Of a stretch of DNA of 64,000 nucleotides, positions 11,492 through 19,866 are shown one piece after another (position 1 is the first letter of the stretch; each line of letters opens with the position of its first letter). The notes beneath the pieces are model-generated. The model saw nothing but the letters and a program-made list of their open reading frames with translations, had not been told where the DNA came from and ran no database searches. The stretch lies in assembly GCA_019116025.1 (NCBI GenBank), contig DXCM01000086.1, forward strand, positions 1 to 64,000, written 5' to 3'. The translations under genes were made by a program, and so were the position numbers. Source of the stretch: Candidatus Companilactobacillus pullicola. GTDB taxonomy: Bacteria; Bacillota; Bacilli; Lactobacillales; Lactobacillaceae.

Positions 11492-11785
11492 ATGAATAGA
11501 ATTCCCACCCCTAAAATAAGTGAAATTCTCAAAGAAGAATTCATGGAACCATTAAATTTGTCAGCTTATGCATTGGCTAAACATATTATGGTACCAACAT
11601 CTCGTATTCAAGACTTATTACATGATCGACGTCAGGTAACAGTTGATACTTCCGTAAGATTGGGGAGGTTCTTTGGCGTTTCGGATCGTTATTTCTTAAG
11701 TCTTCAAAATGACATCGACATTCGAAATGCGGAAGAAATTAATGGTGAAGAATATAAACGGATTAAGCACTATCAAATAGGATAA
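11492..11785 (+). CDS. HigA-family antitoxin-like XRE regulator
   Basis: A 97-aa helix-turn-helix protein of the HigA/VapI group: SAYALAKHIMVPTSRIQDLL followed by HDRRQVTVDTSVRLGRFFG. The frame can start at GTG 11489, but AGGAG (11481-11485) is 6 nt from ATG 11492, which is chosen. A HigB toxin would usually precede it in the same direction; instead a divergent HicB-like gene lies 40 bp away. It therefore looks like an orphan antitoxin or a repressor. Confidence 0.8.
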   Translation: MNRIPTPKISEILKEEFMEPLNLSAYALAKHIMVPTSRIQDLLHDRRQVTVDTSVRLGRFFGVSDRYFLSLQNDIDIRNAEEINGEEYKRIKHYQIG

Positions 11786-11787
11786 AC

Positions 11788-11821
11788 AAAAAGACGAGTC
11801 CATTTGGATTCGTCTTTTTTA
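11788..11821. terminator. Bidirectional terminator for higA-like gene and alsD
   Basis: AAAAGACGAGTCC pairs with GGATTCGTCTTTT around ATTT, with T-runs on both strands. On the minus strand it lies directly after repeat copy A and so ends the alsS-alsD message. Confidence 0.85.
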
Positions 11822-11828
11822 AGTTAAG

Positions 11829-11981
11829 AATAACCATGATTCTATGTTTTATAGTAGAAATAAGCTGCGCAGGCCAGATTCCTGTGCTTTGCTACAGCAC
11901 TGAAATTGCCCGCAAAAGACGCGTGCGATTCCAGTACTTAGGCAAATACTCAGAATCTAAGCGGGCCTGCTTCGCTTTCTA
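11829..11981 (-). repeat. Family-1 structured repeat, copy A (3' UTR of alsD)
   Basis: Read on the minus strand it begins with the alsD stop codon (TAGAAAGCGAAGC). Outer stem GCAGGCC/GGCCTGC and a second segment AGATTC/GAATCT enclose the shared TTTGCCTA...TAGCAAA element. The inner hairpin is AGTACTG-AAT...ATT-CAGTGCT. It ends CTACTATAAAACATAG...ATGGTTATT. The core is shared with copies at 22087, 25341 and 61841, while the stems differ but remain paired. Confidence 0.85.
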
Positions 11982-12686
11982 CTCCGCTTTATGTATATCT
12001 CCCAGAATATCTTCTCCAGAAAAATCAAAATCCATGTAAGAATGATTTTTAACGGGGAGATGTTGTTCCAAGGTATCGAATTGTTGGAGTTGGACGTCAC
12101 CACTTGCGGTACCAAATGATAACAGGTGTCCACCGAAGTCGTGTTCATCGGATATAAAGTGATGGTGGAAGCCTCCTACGGCAGCTCCGTCGAAAATTTC
12201 GGGGGAGTAATAGCTCAACAAGGTACCTGTAACGTCTGCTTTTTCAAAGATGCTTTGTTTTTCAGCTGTTTTAGCCAAGGTTTTATATGGCTTATGTGAT
12301 TTTCTGACGGCACGGGTTCTCACATTGGTAAAGTGGCCGTGTAATTCTATTGAGAAGAATGTGTTGGCACTTGTTAGTGAGAGAATCTTGTCCTCAAGAT
12401 CTTTCTGGCTGATTTTATCAACGTTAACTAATTGTTGGTAGTCGCCAAAGTGGATGTTAGCGAAAGGTAGTGTGAAGCGGTTGTTAACAATATTGACTTC
12501 GCCGGTACTGTCGACTTGATAAGGCTTGCCATCTAGAATTATTAATTCACCGTCGAGTCCTTCACCAGTCCCAATACCAGTATCGCCATGGGTCAACAAT
12601 TCCTTCATAGTAATGGTACCGTCGAGTAAACCTGGCACTAGTAAAGCTAATGTTCCGTGTTGATAAAGAATATTTGATTTTGGCAT
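11979..12686 (-). CDS. alsD: Alpha-acetolactate decarboxylase
   Basis: A 235-aa cytoplasmic enzyme converting alpha-acetolactate to acetoin. Typical features are GTLALLVPGLLDGT near the N terminus, the HGDTGIGT segment, ELHGHFTNVRTRAV, and the metal-binding GGFHHHFISDEHDFGGH. It lies 18 nt downstream of acetolactate synthase on the same strand, giving an acetoin/diacetyl pathway that disposes of excess pyruvate. The TAG stop codon is part of the repeat element that follows. Confidence 0.92.
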   Translation of the reverse strand: MPKSNILYQHGTLALLVPGLLDGTITMKELLTHGDTGIGTGEGLDGELIILDGKPYQVDSTGEVNIVNNRFTLPFANIHFGDYQQLVNVDKISQKDLEDKILSLTSANTFFSIELHGHFTNVRTRAVRKSHKPYKTLAKTAEKQSIFEKADVTGTLLSYYSPEIFDGAAVGGFHHHFISDEHDFGGHLLSFGTASGDVQLQQFDTLEQHLPVKNHSYMDFDFSGEDILGDIHKAE

Positions 12687-12704
12687 GAGATCCTTCTTTC
12701 TATA

Positions 12705-14381
12705 CTAATTCAAGACGTCATCGACCAACTTGGATGCTAATTGGATGTTGTCAGAATAATCGACGGGGATGTGTAGAATAACAGGTCCCTTTGTATCGAA
12801 AGCCTTGGCTAGCATTGGTTCAAGATCCTCAGTTCTTTCGACGCGCATACCAGTGGCACCAAAACTTTCAGCATATTTAACAAAATCAACCGGTCCTAAT
12901 TTAACACCAGCATCGTGGCCGTATTTGGCGATCTCTTGGAAACGAACCATGTCATAATAGCCGTCGTCCCAAATCAATTGTACGATATTAAGGTGCAAGC
13001 GGACAGCAGTTTCTAACTCTTGACCAGAAAATAGGAAACCACCATCACCAGCAACGGAAACAACTGGTTTTTCAGGACGTACCAAAGCGGCAGCAATTGC
13101 CCAAGGAAGTGCAACACCTAGCGTTTGCATACCATTACTGAAGAGTAGGTGACGAGGCTTGTAACTTCTGAAGTGACGTGCCATCCAGATGTAAAGACTA
13201 CCAACATCAACTGTGACAGTCGTGTCATCTTCAACTTGGTTTTGCAAAGCATGGATGATAGCAAGTGGATGAATTCCGTTCTTGTCAGAATGGTTAGCAG
13301 GAATGGCATCCTTCTTTGTGAACTTCTCTTGTTGATCAGCCAGATGTTTGTGCATATCTTCGCCTAGGTCGATACCATCCGGTAAGTTAGAGCTAACTTC
13401 GTTAAGAGTCTTAGCAATATCAGCGTTCACAATCAAGTCGGGTTGATAATCATTGGTGATTTCAGGCTTGATACTATCGAGATTAATAATTTCTCCCGAA
13501 CGACCAATATTCCAGTTACGAGCCTCATATTCAATTGGATCGTAGCCAACTGCGATGATCAAGTCACTTTCCTTGAGGATCGTGTCACCAATTTGGTTAC
13601 GGAACAAGCCGACACGGCCGTAGTAGTTTTTCTCCAAATCACGCGATATGACACCAGCACCCTGGAAGGTTTCCACAACTGGAATCGAGAACTTGTGCAA
13701 GAATTTGTGGATAGCGTCGGTAACTTCATTGGTAGAAGAACGCATACCTGCTAAAATTACGGGTAACTTAGCCTTTTCGATTTTTTCGATAATTTGGTTG
13801 AGAGTCTCAGAATCGACGCCACCTTGTTCGACCTTGTGAAGTGGTTTGATAACCGGACGAGTTACTTCGTCATTTAGTACATCTTGAGGGATGGACATGA
13901 AAGTTGCCCCAGCCTTGGGTGAAATAGCATTTTGGTAAGCGTTTGCAAAGGTCTCCGACAAATTGTTAGCATCTTGAACTTCAACACTATCCTTAGTAGT
14001 AGTGGAAAGAAGTTCCTTACTGGAGATACTTTGGTGAGTTAAACGGGCAATATCGTTTCGGGGAACTTGACCACCTAAAGCAATAACCGGATCACCTTCA
14101 GAAGTAGCGGTGATTAGACCAGTAGCTAAGTTGGAGACACCAGGACCTGATGTTGTAGCCACAACTCCGGGTTTACCAGTTAAACGTCCGATACCGGCGG
14201 CGATGAAGGCTGCGTTTTGTTCGTGACGGGTAATAATTAGTTCAGGAGTTCGTGAATCGTCGTTGTGTTCAAGGGATTCAAAGAGTTGATCGATCTTCGC
14301 ACCAGGTAATCCGAAGACATAATGTACACCTTGGTTGATCATCGATTGGATCAAAGCTTGAGCACCATTAGTTTTTGTCAT
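12705..14381 (-). CDS. alsS: Catabolic acetolactate synthase
   Basis: A 558-aa thiamine-diphosphate enzyme joining two pyruvates to acetolactate. The N-terminal TPP domain carries the catalytic Glu in ITRHEQNAAF; the central domain covers about 190-340; the C-terminal TPP-binding domain has AGDGGFLFSGQEL followed by IWDDGYYDM. Pairing with alsD and the absence of a regulatory small subunit indicate the catabolic form. The gene is divergent from a MarR regulator, with a palindrome over its presumed -35 box. Confidence 0.92.
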   Translation of the reverse strand: MTKTNGAQALIQSMINQGVHYVFGLPGAKIDQLFESLEHNDDSRTPELIITRHEQNAAFIAAGIGRLTGKPGVVATTSGPGVSNLATGLITATSEGDPVIALGGQVPRNDIARLTHQSISSKELLSTTTKDSVEVQDANNLSETFANAYQNAISPKAGATFMSIPQDVLNDEVTRPVIKPLHKVEQGGVDSETLNQIIEKIEKAKLPVILAGMRSSTNEVTDAIHKFLHKFSIPVVETFQGAGVISRDLEKNYYGRVGLFRNQIGDTILKESDLIIAVGYDPIEYEARNWNIGRSGEIINLDSIKPEITNDYQPDLIVNADIAKTLNEVSSNLPDGIDLGEDMHKHLADQQEKFTKKDAIPANHSDKNGIHPLAIIHALQNQVEDDTTVTVDVGSLYIWMARHFRSYKPRHLLFSNGMQTLGVALPWAIAAALVRPEKPVVSVAGDGGFLFSGQELETAVRLHLNIVQLIWDDGYYDMVRFQEIAKYGHDAGVKLGPVDFVKYAESFGATGMRVERTEDLEPMLAKAFDTKGPVILHIPVDYSDNIQLASKLVDDVLN

Positions 14382-14447
14382 TGTATCTAACCTCTTTTTT
14401 GTGTAGATTTGTTCTATAATTATTTATAGGAAAAAAATAAAGCATTT

Positions 14448-14465
14448 GTGTTGATTTGTCAACAC
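14448..14465. promoter_or_regulatory. Operator-like palindrome between alsS and marR-type gene
   Basis: GTGTTGA-TTTG-TCAACAC is a perfect 7-bp inverted repeat. It contains a minus-strand TTGACA (14457-14462) that, with TATTTT 17 bp further on, can form the alsS promoter. The neighbouring MarR-type protein is the obvious candidate to bind it. Confidence 0.6.
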
Positions 14466-14492
14466 GTAAATCTTTTCATGGAGTGAAAGTGA

Positions 14493-14921
14493 ATGAAAAA
14501 TATCGGATACTTAGCACAAGATATTTCTATCTTACACCGTCAATATTACAAGGATACACGGGAAGAATTCAATCAAATTAACTTGAATCCGACCGCAGCT
14601 TGTATTTTATTGGCTGTAAGTGATTATGAAAATATTAGCCAGAATCAAGTGGCCCGTTCTTTAGTTATCGACAAGGGCTTAGCCACTAGAGAAATCAATA
14701 AAATGAACAAGTTGAATTACCTGACAAAGTCTGATGGGGCAGGGAAAACCAAGGTTCTCAACCTCACTGATGAAGGTAAGCAAATCGTTGATAAAGTTCA
14801 GAAGATTCGTAGTCAATGGTGGGAAGACCGCTTTGTGAAAGCCGGAATTCAAAAAGATAGTCCATTAGTTTCTTCCATAGAAGCAGTTGTTTCAACCATT
14901 GTCGGTCCCCTAAAGGATTAA
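14493..14921 (+). CDS. MarR-family transcriptional regulator
   Basis: A 142-aa winged-helix protein with the MarR layout: N-terminal dimer helix, recognition region (SQNQVARSLVIDKGLATREI) and wing (LTKSDGAGKTKVLNLTDEG). It is divergent from alsS with a shared 110-bp intergenic region holding a palindrome. A role in controlling acetolactate/acetoin synthesis is inference; LysR-type AlsR does this job in Bacillus, so a MarR protein here would be a different solution. Confidence 0.85.
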   Translation: MKNIGYLAQDISILHRQYYKDTREEFNQINLNPTAACILLAVSDYENISQNQVARSLVIDKGLATREINKMNKLNYLTKSDGAGKTKVLNLTDEGKQIVDKVQKIRSQWWEDRFVKAGIQKDSPLVSSIEAVVSTIVGPLKD

Positions 14922-14928
14922 AATGTAT

Positions 14929-14955
14929 TCCACACTTTTGGTGTGGATTTTTTTG
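14929..14955 (+). terminator. Intrinsic terminator after the marR-type gene
   Basis: TCCACAC and GTGTGGA pair around a short T-rich loop, followed by seven T. Confidence 0.75.
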
Positions 14956-15041
14956 TTTAAATAAAAATTAGTACGATTATTTTTTGATCTTTCTGCTATT
15001 ATTTAGTTGTGTCTGCGCTTACTTAATTGGGGGAGAGAAAA

Positions 15042-17285
15042 ATGTTCTTTTTAATTTTGATTTTTGCTGTAATTGGATTCTATATCACAAAATTTAAATT
15101 ACAAATGGATAAAACAGGAGTAATAATTGCAACAATTGGTACACCAATAGTATTGCTCGTGTTATTGGATATGATATTGAACAATATTCATTTGTTTTTG
15201 CGATTATTACTTTTAGCCATAGTTGTGTTTGCAGGCTATAAATACTTTATTGATAATAAAACATTGAGAAGTTGGAAAAATAAGTCATTTGATTCCATAA
15301 ATACTAATCAGTATGTAACAATTTTGGAGAATGCTGTTAATAGGACTGACGACACGGGTATTTCTTTTAATGTCGAAGCTGCGTCGGATGATATTCCCAC
15401 CAATAGAGCCGACTATTTTTCAAAAGGAAGCAAATTAGAAACTGATCAAAAGGAAATATTTCCGATATTCTATGACTTTGCACCAACTAGTGTGGATCCT
15501 CAATTACAAGAATATGGTTATTTAGTTACAAGTGTTGAAGTAATAATAAAGCAACAAATTAAGGTGAAAGACAAGATTAATAAAAAGCATTATGAATGCA
15601 AATCAACTTATCTTCCATTTCAAAACGTTTATCAAGTGGAAAGAAGAAAAAAGGAATTAACGATTTTTTATGATAAAAGAAAAAATGAAACTGTTAATTT
15701 AGATTCAGAAAGAACTGCAGTTTTTTTACAAAGAGTATTTCAGGCATCAATAGATAGTGGATGGACAAAGAACTGTGAAGAAGAGATGCATAAGTGTGCT
15801 CAAGAGGAGAGAGAGGAAATAGATCAAAGAGCCAACCAGGCCCTTAAAAATGTAGAAGTAAAAAATAATAATCAGAGTTTTGTTAATACCACGAATGCTA
15901 ATGCAGGAATTAATATGCAAAATGACATTAAACTTAATCAACTGAATGATAGGTTTGGTGGTGGGCAAGGTCATGGACATGTTGGCGAACAATATGGCGA
16001 TGCTTTTGATGGACTCAAACATTGGAATGCAAAGAGATTAGGCGGAACACATGAGAAGTATGGAGCCGATAGATTGGTTAATCATGTAAATATACAGACT
16101 AAGTATAATAGCAGTGCTAGAAGAAGTGTTGGACAAATATTTGGTAGTGATGGAACAGCTAAATATGTAAATCCAGATGGTTCCATGATGGTAGTAGAAG
16201 TACCGAAGGATCAGTATGGAGCCGCTGTTCGTGAAATGAGTAAAAAAATAAAAAATGGTCAAGTGCCTAACGAAAATCCAGCAAATGCTGATAAGAATGC
16301 TGCTAAATACGTAAAGAAAGGCGCTATTACCTATGATCATGCTAGAATTGCAACTAAATCTATTTTTGACAGAAATTCCACGATAAATGTTGTTGATAAG
16401 AATGGTAATGTTGTTCATAATCCAGATGGAACTATTAAGCAGCGAAACGTTAGCTTTGGCGATAAAATGGTATATTCTTTCGGTGGAGATTTTGTTACTG
16501 GAGTTAAATCCACTATGCCAATGGCCTTCGTAGTTGGAGTATGGGTATTTTGTAATAATATGTGGAATGGCAAAAGTGTAGAGGAATCATTAAAAAATTC
16601 AGCCATTACGATGTTTAAAGTAGGTGGTACTGGTGGAGTTATGTACGCATTGTCCTCACAGATTGGTGGCTCTGACACGCTGAAGAAAATGATAAATAAA
16701 CAATTAGTGAAACATGGTAGAGATGAAATAAAACATGAGGTTATAGCCAGCAAAACAATGGGGGTATTAACTATTGTTGTTACCGAAGGACCAGATGTTG
16801 TAAATTGTTTGATGGGAAAAATTTCTATGAAGCAATTGATAAAAAACAGTGTTGCCAACATTGGTGGTGTTTTCGGTGGTGCTGCAGTAGGTTCCCTTGC
16901 GGGATCTATTGTTCCTGGAATTGGAAATGTGGTTGGTGGCGCTATTGGTGGAATCGCAGGTTATGCAGAATCAAAAAAAGTTATGGATAAGTTTGTTGAG
17001 GATGATGCAGTTACAATGACTAAAATTCTAAAAGAAGAATTTATCAATGTGATACTTTATTCACCCTTGAATCCTGATGAATTCAAATGTGTTATGGACG
17101 ATATATTTAATGATAAAAAAACTCCAAAGTTGTTACAAGATATGTATGTATCAAAGAAACCACGTAAATACATTCATGATAAACTCGAAGATCTTGTTAT
17201 TAACTTGTTTGAGCAAAGGCCTATTGATGAAAATTTAATTATTAATTCTTTTAAAAATTCTAATGATGAATATGTTTCTGCATAA
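15042..17285 (+). CDS. Large membrane-associated protein with glycine zipper, unknown function
   Basis: A 747-aa protein starting at ATG 15042 behind GGGGGAGAG. Two or three hydrophobic segments fill the first 75 residues. A soluble region with an acidic linker follows, then a central domain rich in conserved-looking motifs (GADRLVNHVNIQTKYN, YVNPDGSMM, EVPKDQYGAAV, KGAITYDHARIATK). Two hydrophobic segments lie around 480-545. A glycine-zipper helix pair (about 606-642) is followed by FVEDDAV and a helical C terminus. The central-to-zipper part recalls a widespread bacterial family of unnamed membrane proteins; that is memory, not a search result. It stands alone between convergent terminators and uses a more AT-rich vocabulary than its neighbours, consistent with an accessory gene. 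Confidence 0.7.
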   Translation: MFFLILIFAVIGFYITKFKLQMDKTGVIIATIGTPIVLLVLLDMILNNIHLFLRLLLLAIVVFAGYKYFIDNKTLRSWKNKSFDSINTNQYVTILENAVNRTDDTGISFNVEAASDDIPTNRADYFSKGSKLETDQKEIFPIFYDFAPTSVDPQLQEYGYLVTSVEVIIKQQIKVKDKINKKHYECKSTYLPFQNVYQVERRKKELTIFYDKRKNETVNLDSERTAVFLQRVFQASIDSGWTKNCEEEMHKCAQEEREEIDQRANQALKNVEVKNNNQSFVNTTNANAGINMQNDIKLNQLNDRFGGGQGHGHVGEQYGDAFDGLKHWNAKRLGGTHEKYGADRLVNHVNIQTKYNSSARRSVGQIFGSDGTAKYVNPDGSMMVVEVPKDQYGAAVREMSKKIKNGQVPNENPANADKNAAKYVKKGAITYDHARIATKSIFDRNSTINVVDKNGNVVHNPDGTIKQRNVSFGDKMVYSFGGDFVTGVKSTMPMAFVVGVWVFCNNMWNGKSVEESLKNSAITMFKVGGTGGVMYALSSQIGGSDTLKKMINKQLVKHGRDEIKHEVIASKTMGVLTIVVTEGPDVVNCLMGKISMKQLIKNSVANIGGVFGGAAVGSLAGSIVPGIGNVVGGAIGGIAGYAESKKVMDKFVEDDAVTMTKILKEEFINVILYSPLNPDEFKCVMDDIFNDKKTPKLLQDMYVSKKPRKYIHDKLEDLVINLFEQRPIDENLIINSFKNSNDEYVSA

Positions 17286-17334
17286 AAAGGGAGCTTAATC
17301 ATACCGTTTGAGTATGGATTGAACTTCCTTTTTG
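17284..17334. terminator. Bidirectional terminator between convergent genes
   Basis: AAAAAGGGAGCTTAATCATAC pairs with GTATGGATTGAACTTCCTTTT with few mismatches. It overlaps the last codons of the WYL regulator gene on the minus strand. Confidence 0.75.
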
Positions 17335-18287
17335 ATATTGTCGGCCAAACTTTGTGGCGATAAGACCTTAACATTTTGTCCCTGACTCAAAAGCCACATC
17401 ATAATACCGCGCTCACCAAAAGTATCGGCTTCGATAATGACACTGCCGCCTTTTCGAGGCTGATCAGAACTGGTGTCAGGAATAGCGTCACCATTGGGGT
17501 TACAGCGTGCAAATACTTTAGCAGTCGGAATACGATCCAGCGCTGCCTCAACGATGCCCCAGTATTGAAATCTGATGTGAGTTAATTTTCCAGGGTACAT
17601 GAATTGGATTCTTTGACGGAATTTACCTTCTTCAAAACGTTCTTGGTAGCCTAACTCAATTCGACCATTGGGATGATAGTCTTCGATACGGTCAACTCGA
17701 TAAAGTAAACTGGCCTTATAGTCAGGATTGTAGGAAACCAAATAGAAATAGTACTCTGAGAAAATCAAAGCCTGTGGTAAAACATCACGTGTGACGACTT
17801 CAGAATGTTGCCGACGGTATTTAATTTGGACAGAGCGGTTTTGAATAATATATTTGCTCAAATTCCAAATTTTATCGAGTAATGGTTGTTGATTCTGCAA
17901 AGGTGTATAGTTAAAAATCTCATTTTGTAGTAGAGGGCTAACTTCGTTACGGGTGCTGCTAGGGGTTAGATTCAAAAGACCACTGATAGTATTGCGAAGG
18001 TCATCTTCATTGAGGGCACGACTGGCCAATAAAATTTTGATTAAAGCTAGAATTTCTTGGGCATTAATAACGTGTTGGTCACTGTGCAAGTGATAGCCGC
18101 CGTTACTTTTTTCATATTGAATTGTGTAGGGGAGAGCATTGTCAGCAAAAGCCGAATTAATTTGGCTGATATCACGTTGAATTGCTCGAGGCGTTACATC
18201 ATATTTATTTGCCAAATCGCTTTTATTGAGGATTTGGTTGTCTAATAGTTGGATATATATGGAGAATCGACGTTCGGATGTATTCAA
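17295..18287 (-). CDS. WYL-domain transcriptional regulator (YafY/DeoR type)
   Basis: A 330-aa protein with an N-terminal HTH (SDLANKYDVTPRAIQRDISQ), a middle all-helical region and a WYL domain (about 140-230; VSYNPDYKASLLYRVDRIED) followed by a WCX-type C-terminal domain. WYL regulators sense small ligands or nucleic acids and often control accessory or stress genes. It is divergent from a small Mor-type gene, with an inverted repeat between their starts. Confidence 0.82.
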   Translation of the reverse strand: MNTSERRFSIYIQLLDNQILNKSDLANKYDVTPRAIQRDISQINSAFADNALPYTIQYEKSNGGYHLHSDQHVINAQEILALIKILLASRALNEDDLRNTISGLLNLTPSSTRNEVSPLLQNEIFNYTPLQNQQPLLDKIWNLSKYIIQNRSVQIKYRRQHSEVVTRDVLPQALIFSEYYFYLVSYNPDYKASLLYRVDRIEDYHPNGRIELGYQERFEEGKFRQRIQFMYPGKLTHIRFQYWGIVEAALDRIPTAKVFARCNPNGDAIPDTSSDQPRKGGSVIIEADTFGERGIMMWLLSQGQNVKVLSPQSLADNIKKEVQSILKRYD

Positions 18288-18317
18288 AATTTTTTCCTCC
18301 TTCGACGTAAATGGACG

Positions 18318-18335
18318 TATCCTGTCTACCGGATA
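18318..18335. promoter_or_regulatory. Inverted repeat inside a promoter
   Basis: TATCC-N8-GGATA lies between TGGACG (18312) and TATTAT (18334), a possible promoter for the gene at 18404. It is a candidate operator for the WYL or Mor-type protein. Confidence 0.35.
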
Positions 18336-18403
18336 TTATAAGGTACTTAGTGATAGAAGGTTAATAATAAGATTGTTGAATTAAGGAAAATTAGGTGATA
18401 AAT

Positions 18404-18655
18404 ATGTCTGAAAAAGTTGACTATGAAATTTTAAACGAATCATACAAAGGGTTAGCAGAAGTTATCGGCGTGGAAGCAATGTTAAAAGTCCGTGACAACT
18501 ACTGTGGGATGCAATTACAGTTGCCAATGCGTCTCTACGATGCTAATAAATTACGTAAAAAATTACAAAAAATGAATGTACAGTCTGATCAAATTATGGA
18601 ATTATCGAGAAAATATGGTTACTCGCCACGTTGGATCAGAGAAGCCAGCAAATAA
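18404..18655 (+). CDS. Mor-like small DNA-binding protein
   Basis: An 83-aa protein resembling the C-terminal HTH part of Mor/C-type activators (QLPMRLYDANKLRKKL then IMELSRKYGYSPRWIREAS). The frame can start at GTG 18395, but AGGTG at 18393 is placed correctly for ATG 18404. It is divergent from the WYL regulator and ends in a strong terminator. Its target is unknown. Confidence 0.65.
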   Translation: MSEKVDYEILNESYKGLAEVIGVEAMLKVRDNYCGMQLQLPMRLYDANKLRKKLQKMNVQSDQIMELSRKYGYSPRWIREASK

Positions 18656-18715
18656 AAAAAAGCGTTTGACAACGCGTGATTTTACTACAATCATGCCTAC
18701 TCAAACGCTTTTTTG
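18654..18715. terminator. Bidirectional nested terminator
   Basis: AAAAAAAGCGTTTGA pairs with TCAAACGCTTTTTT, and a second hairpin (GCGTGATT/AATCATGC) sits in the loop. It serves the Mor-like gene and overlaps the end of mntR. Confidence 0.8.
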
Positions 18716-19372
18716 TGTCTCTTTAACTTTTTCGATGTGGATCATCTTCGTAATGTTCTTAGGAAGAATCTGTTTTAAATTGTTACGCAGATTCAAGATG
18801 ACCATTGAGTGATCGTAATCATTGATGTTGAGGATTCGAATGGAATCAGAGAGTTTTATATCAATGTTACTGAGAATTTTAAATAGATAGGAATCTTCGG
18901 TAAAGTTGACGATTTGGAAAGTTGTGTCAGAAATGTTTTGACTCGCTAACAAAGATTCACTGGGAAAAATAGGAATAGCGGAATTAATTGGAATGACGTT
19001 GCCGTGTGGACAAGTCTGGGGATATTCCAGATGGATATTTAACCGATCAATCAATAGTAAATCGGGATGATCCGATAAAGTCGTGGCCTTATCGTAGATG
19101 TCGCTTAGTGGAATATCCAGTTTTTCGTAAAGCCAAGTTTCTATTAAACGGTGCTGTTGAATTAAAGGGATGACGTCATTCAAACCTTTTTTAGTCAATT
19201 TGCTGCCGTAATATTTCGTATACTTAACCAAGCCTAACTTTGACAGATGTTGCGTACGGTCAGAAATGGAAGCCTTACTGACATTAGCTTTGATAGCTAA
19301 GTCGATATTGTTGACGTTTTGGAAACTGCCGCCGAGTTCGAAAATGAGTCGTAAAAAATTCAGGTCGTTCAA
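18701..19372 (-). CDS. mntR: Manganese-responsive DtxR/MntR-family repressor
   Basis: A 223-aa metalloregulator: winged-helix DNA-binding domain (VNNIDLAIKANVSKASISDR), dimer/metal domain with the conserved CPHGNVIP, and a C-terminal SH3-like domain. The only plausible start is TTG at 19372, since a TGA lies three codons upstream and no ATG fits; family proteins often begin a few residues earlier. It is encoded beside mntH, and three DtxR-type boxes lie between. It should repress manganese uptake when the metal is plentiful. Confidence 0.85.
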   Translation of the reverse strand: MNDLNFLRLIFELGGSFQNVNNIDLAIKANVSKASISDRTQHLSKLGLVKYTKYYGSKLTKKGLNDVIPLIQQHRLIETWLYEKLDIPLSDIYDKATTLSDHPDLLLIDRLNIHLEYPQTCPHGNVIPINSAIPIFPSESLLASQNISDTTFQIVNFTEDSYLFKILSNIDIKLSDSIRILNINDYDHSMVILNLRNNLKQILPKNITKMIHIEKVKETQKSV

Positions 19373-19410
19373 AGTCGTTCACCACTTTTTCTTAATAAGG
19401 TTCTTTCAAC

Positions 19411-19572
19411 CTATTTTCTGCGATTTTTGAAGATCATGTCATCTAATAGTAGGGAATTAGTAAAAATCCTCGAATACATACCAACTAGAACTTCGGAAGT
19501 TAGCCAGTTATTGGTTAGAAACTCCTCATTGTTGACCTCGTCGATAACTTCTTGATGTGTTTCTTTTCGCAT
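19411..19572 (-). CDS. Small 53-aa protein upstream of mntR
   Basis: A short frame beginning MRKETHQEVIDEV and ending FKNRRK. A strong GGAGGA lies 7 nt before the ATG. It is followed 38 bp later by mntR on the same strand, and a DtxR-type box lies 36 bp upstream of its start. It has no signal peptide or membrane segment; charged ends flank a mildly hydrophobic middle (EVLVGMYSRIFTNSLLL). Family not recognised. A role in manganese homeostasis is inferred from position only. Confidence 0.6.
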   Translation of the reverse strand: MRKETHQEVIDEVNNEEFLTNNWLTSEVLVGMYSRIFTNSLLLDDMIFKNRRK

Positions 19573-19607
19573 GATGTTCCTCCATTAATAATAATTGGAG
19601 TACTTTA

Positions 19608-19621
19608 TTAGTTTGACCTAA
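19608..19621 (-). promoter_or_regulatory. MntR-box-like site 3 (upstream of small ORF/mntR)
   Basis: TTAGTTTGACCTAA has one good half (CCTAA) and one degenerate half compared with TTAGG-N-CCTAA boxes. It would place mntR and the small ORF under autoregulation. Confidence 0.4.
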
Positions 19622-19782
19622 TAAAAATAGTTAAACATAAATATAAATGCCATTATATAGAGATACCACTCGAAATTTATATTCATGAGACGCTATAACT
19701 CCGTCGGTAACGGCTTTAATATAACATAAAAATTTTATTTAAAATAGTTAAGAGGGGGTTAAGATTAATTTGCTATATCACA

Positions 19783-19796
19783 TTAGGTAGCCTCAA
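19783..19796 (+). promoter_or_regulatory. MntR-box-like site 1
   Basis: TTAGGTAGCCTCAA is an imperfect DtxR-type inverted repeat. It lies exactly 84 bp (about eight helical turns) from site 2. Confidence 0.6.
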
Positions 19797-19866
19797 AAGT
19801 CTTTATAACGGGCAAGTAATCGTTTTCTGAAATTTTTGCATAAAAATTACCAATTGTACTTTTTTA

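Noticed and set aside
11836-12039. 67-codon plus-strand frame
   Set aside because: Falls inside repeat copy A on the opposite strand and the end of alsD.
16038-16861. Two minus-strand frames of 126 and 148 codons inside the 747-aa gene
   Set aside because: Antisense shadows with no ribosome sites and no family features.
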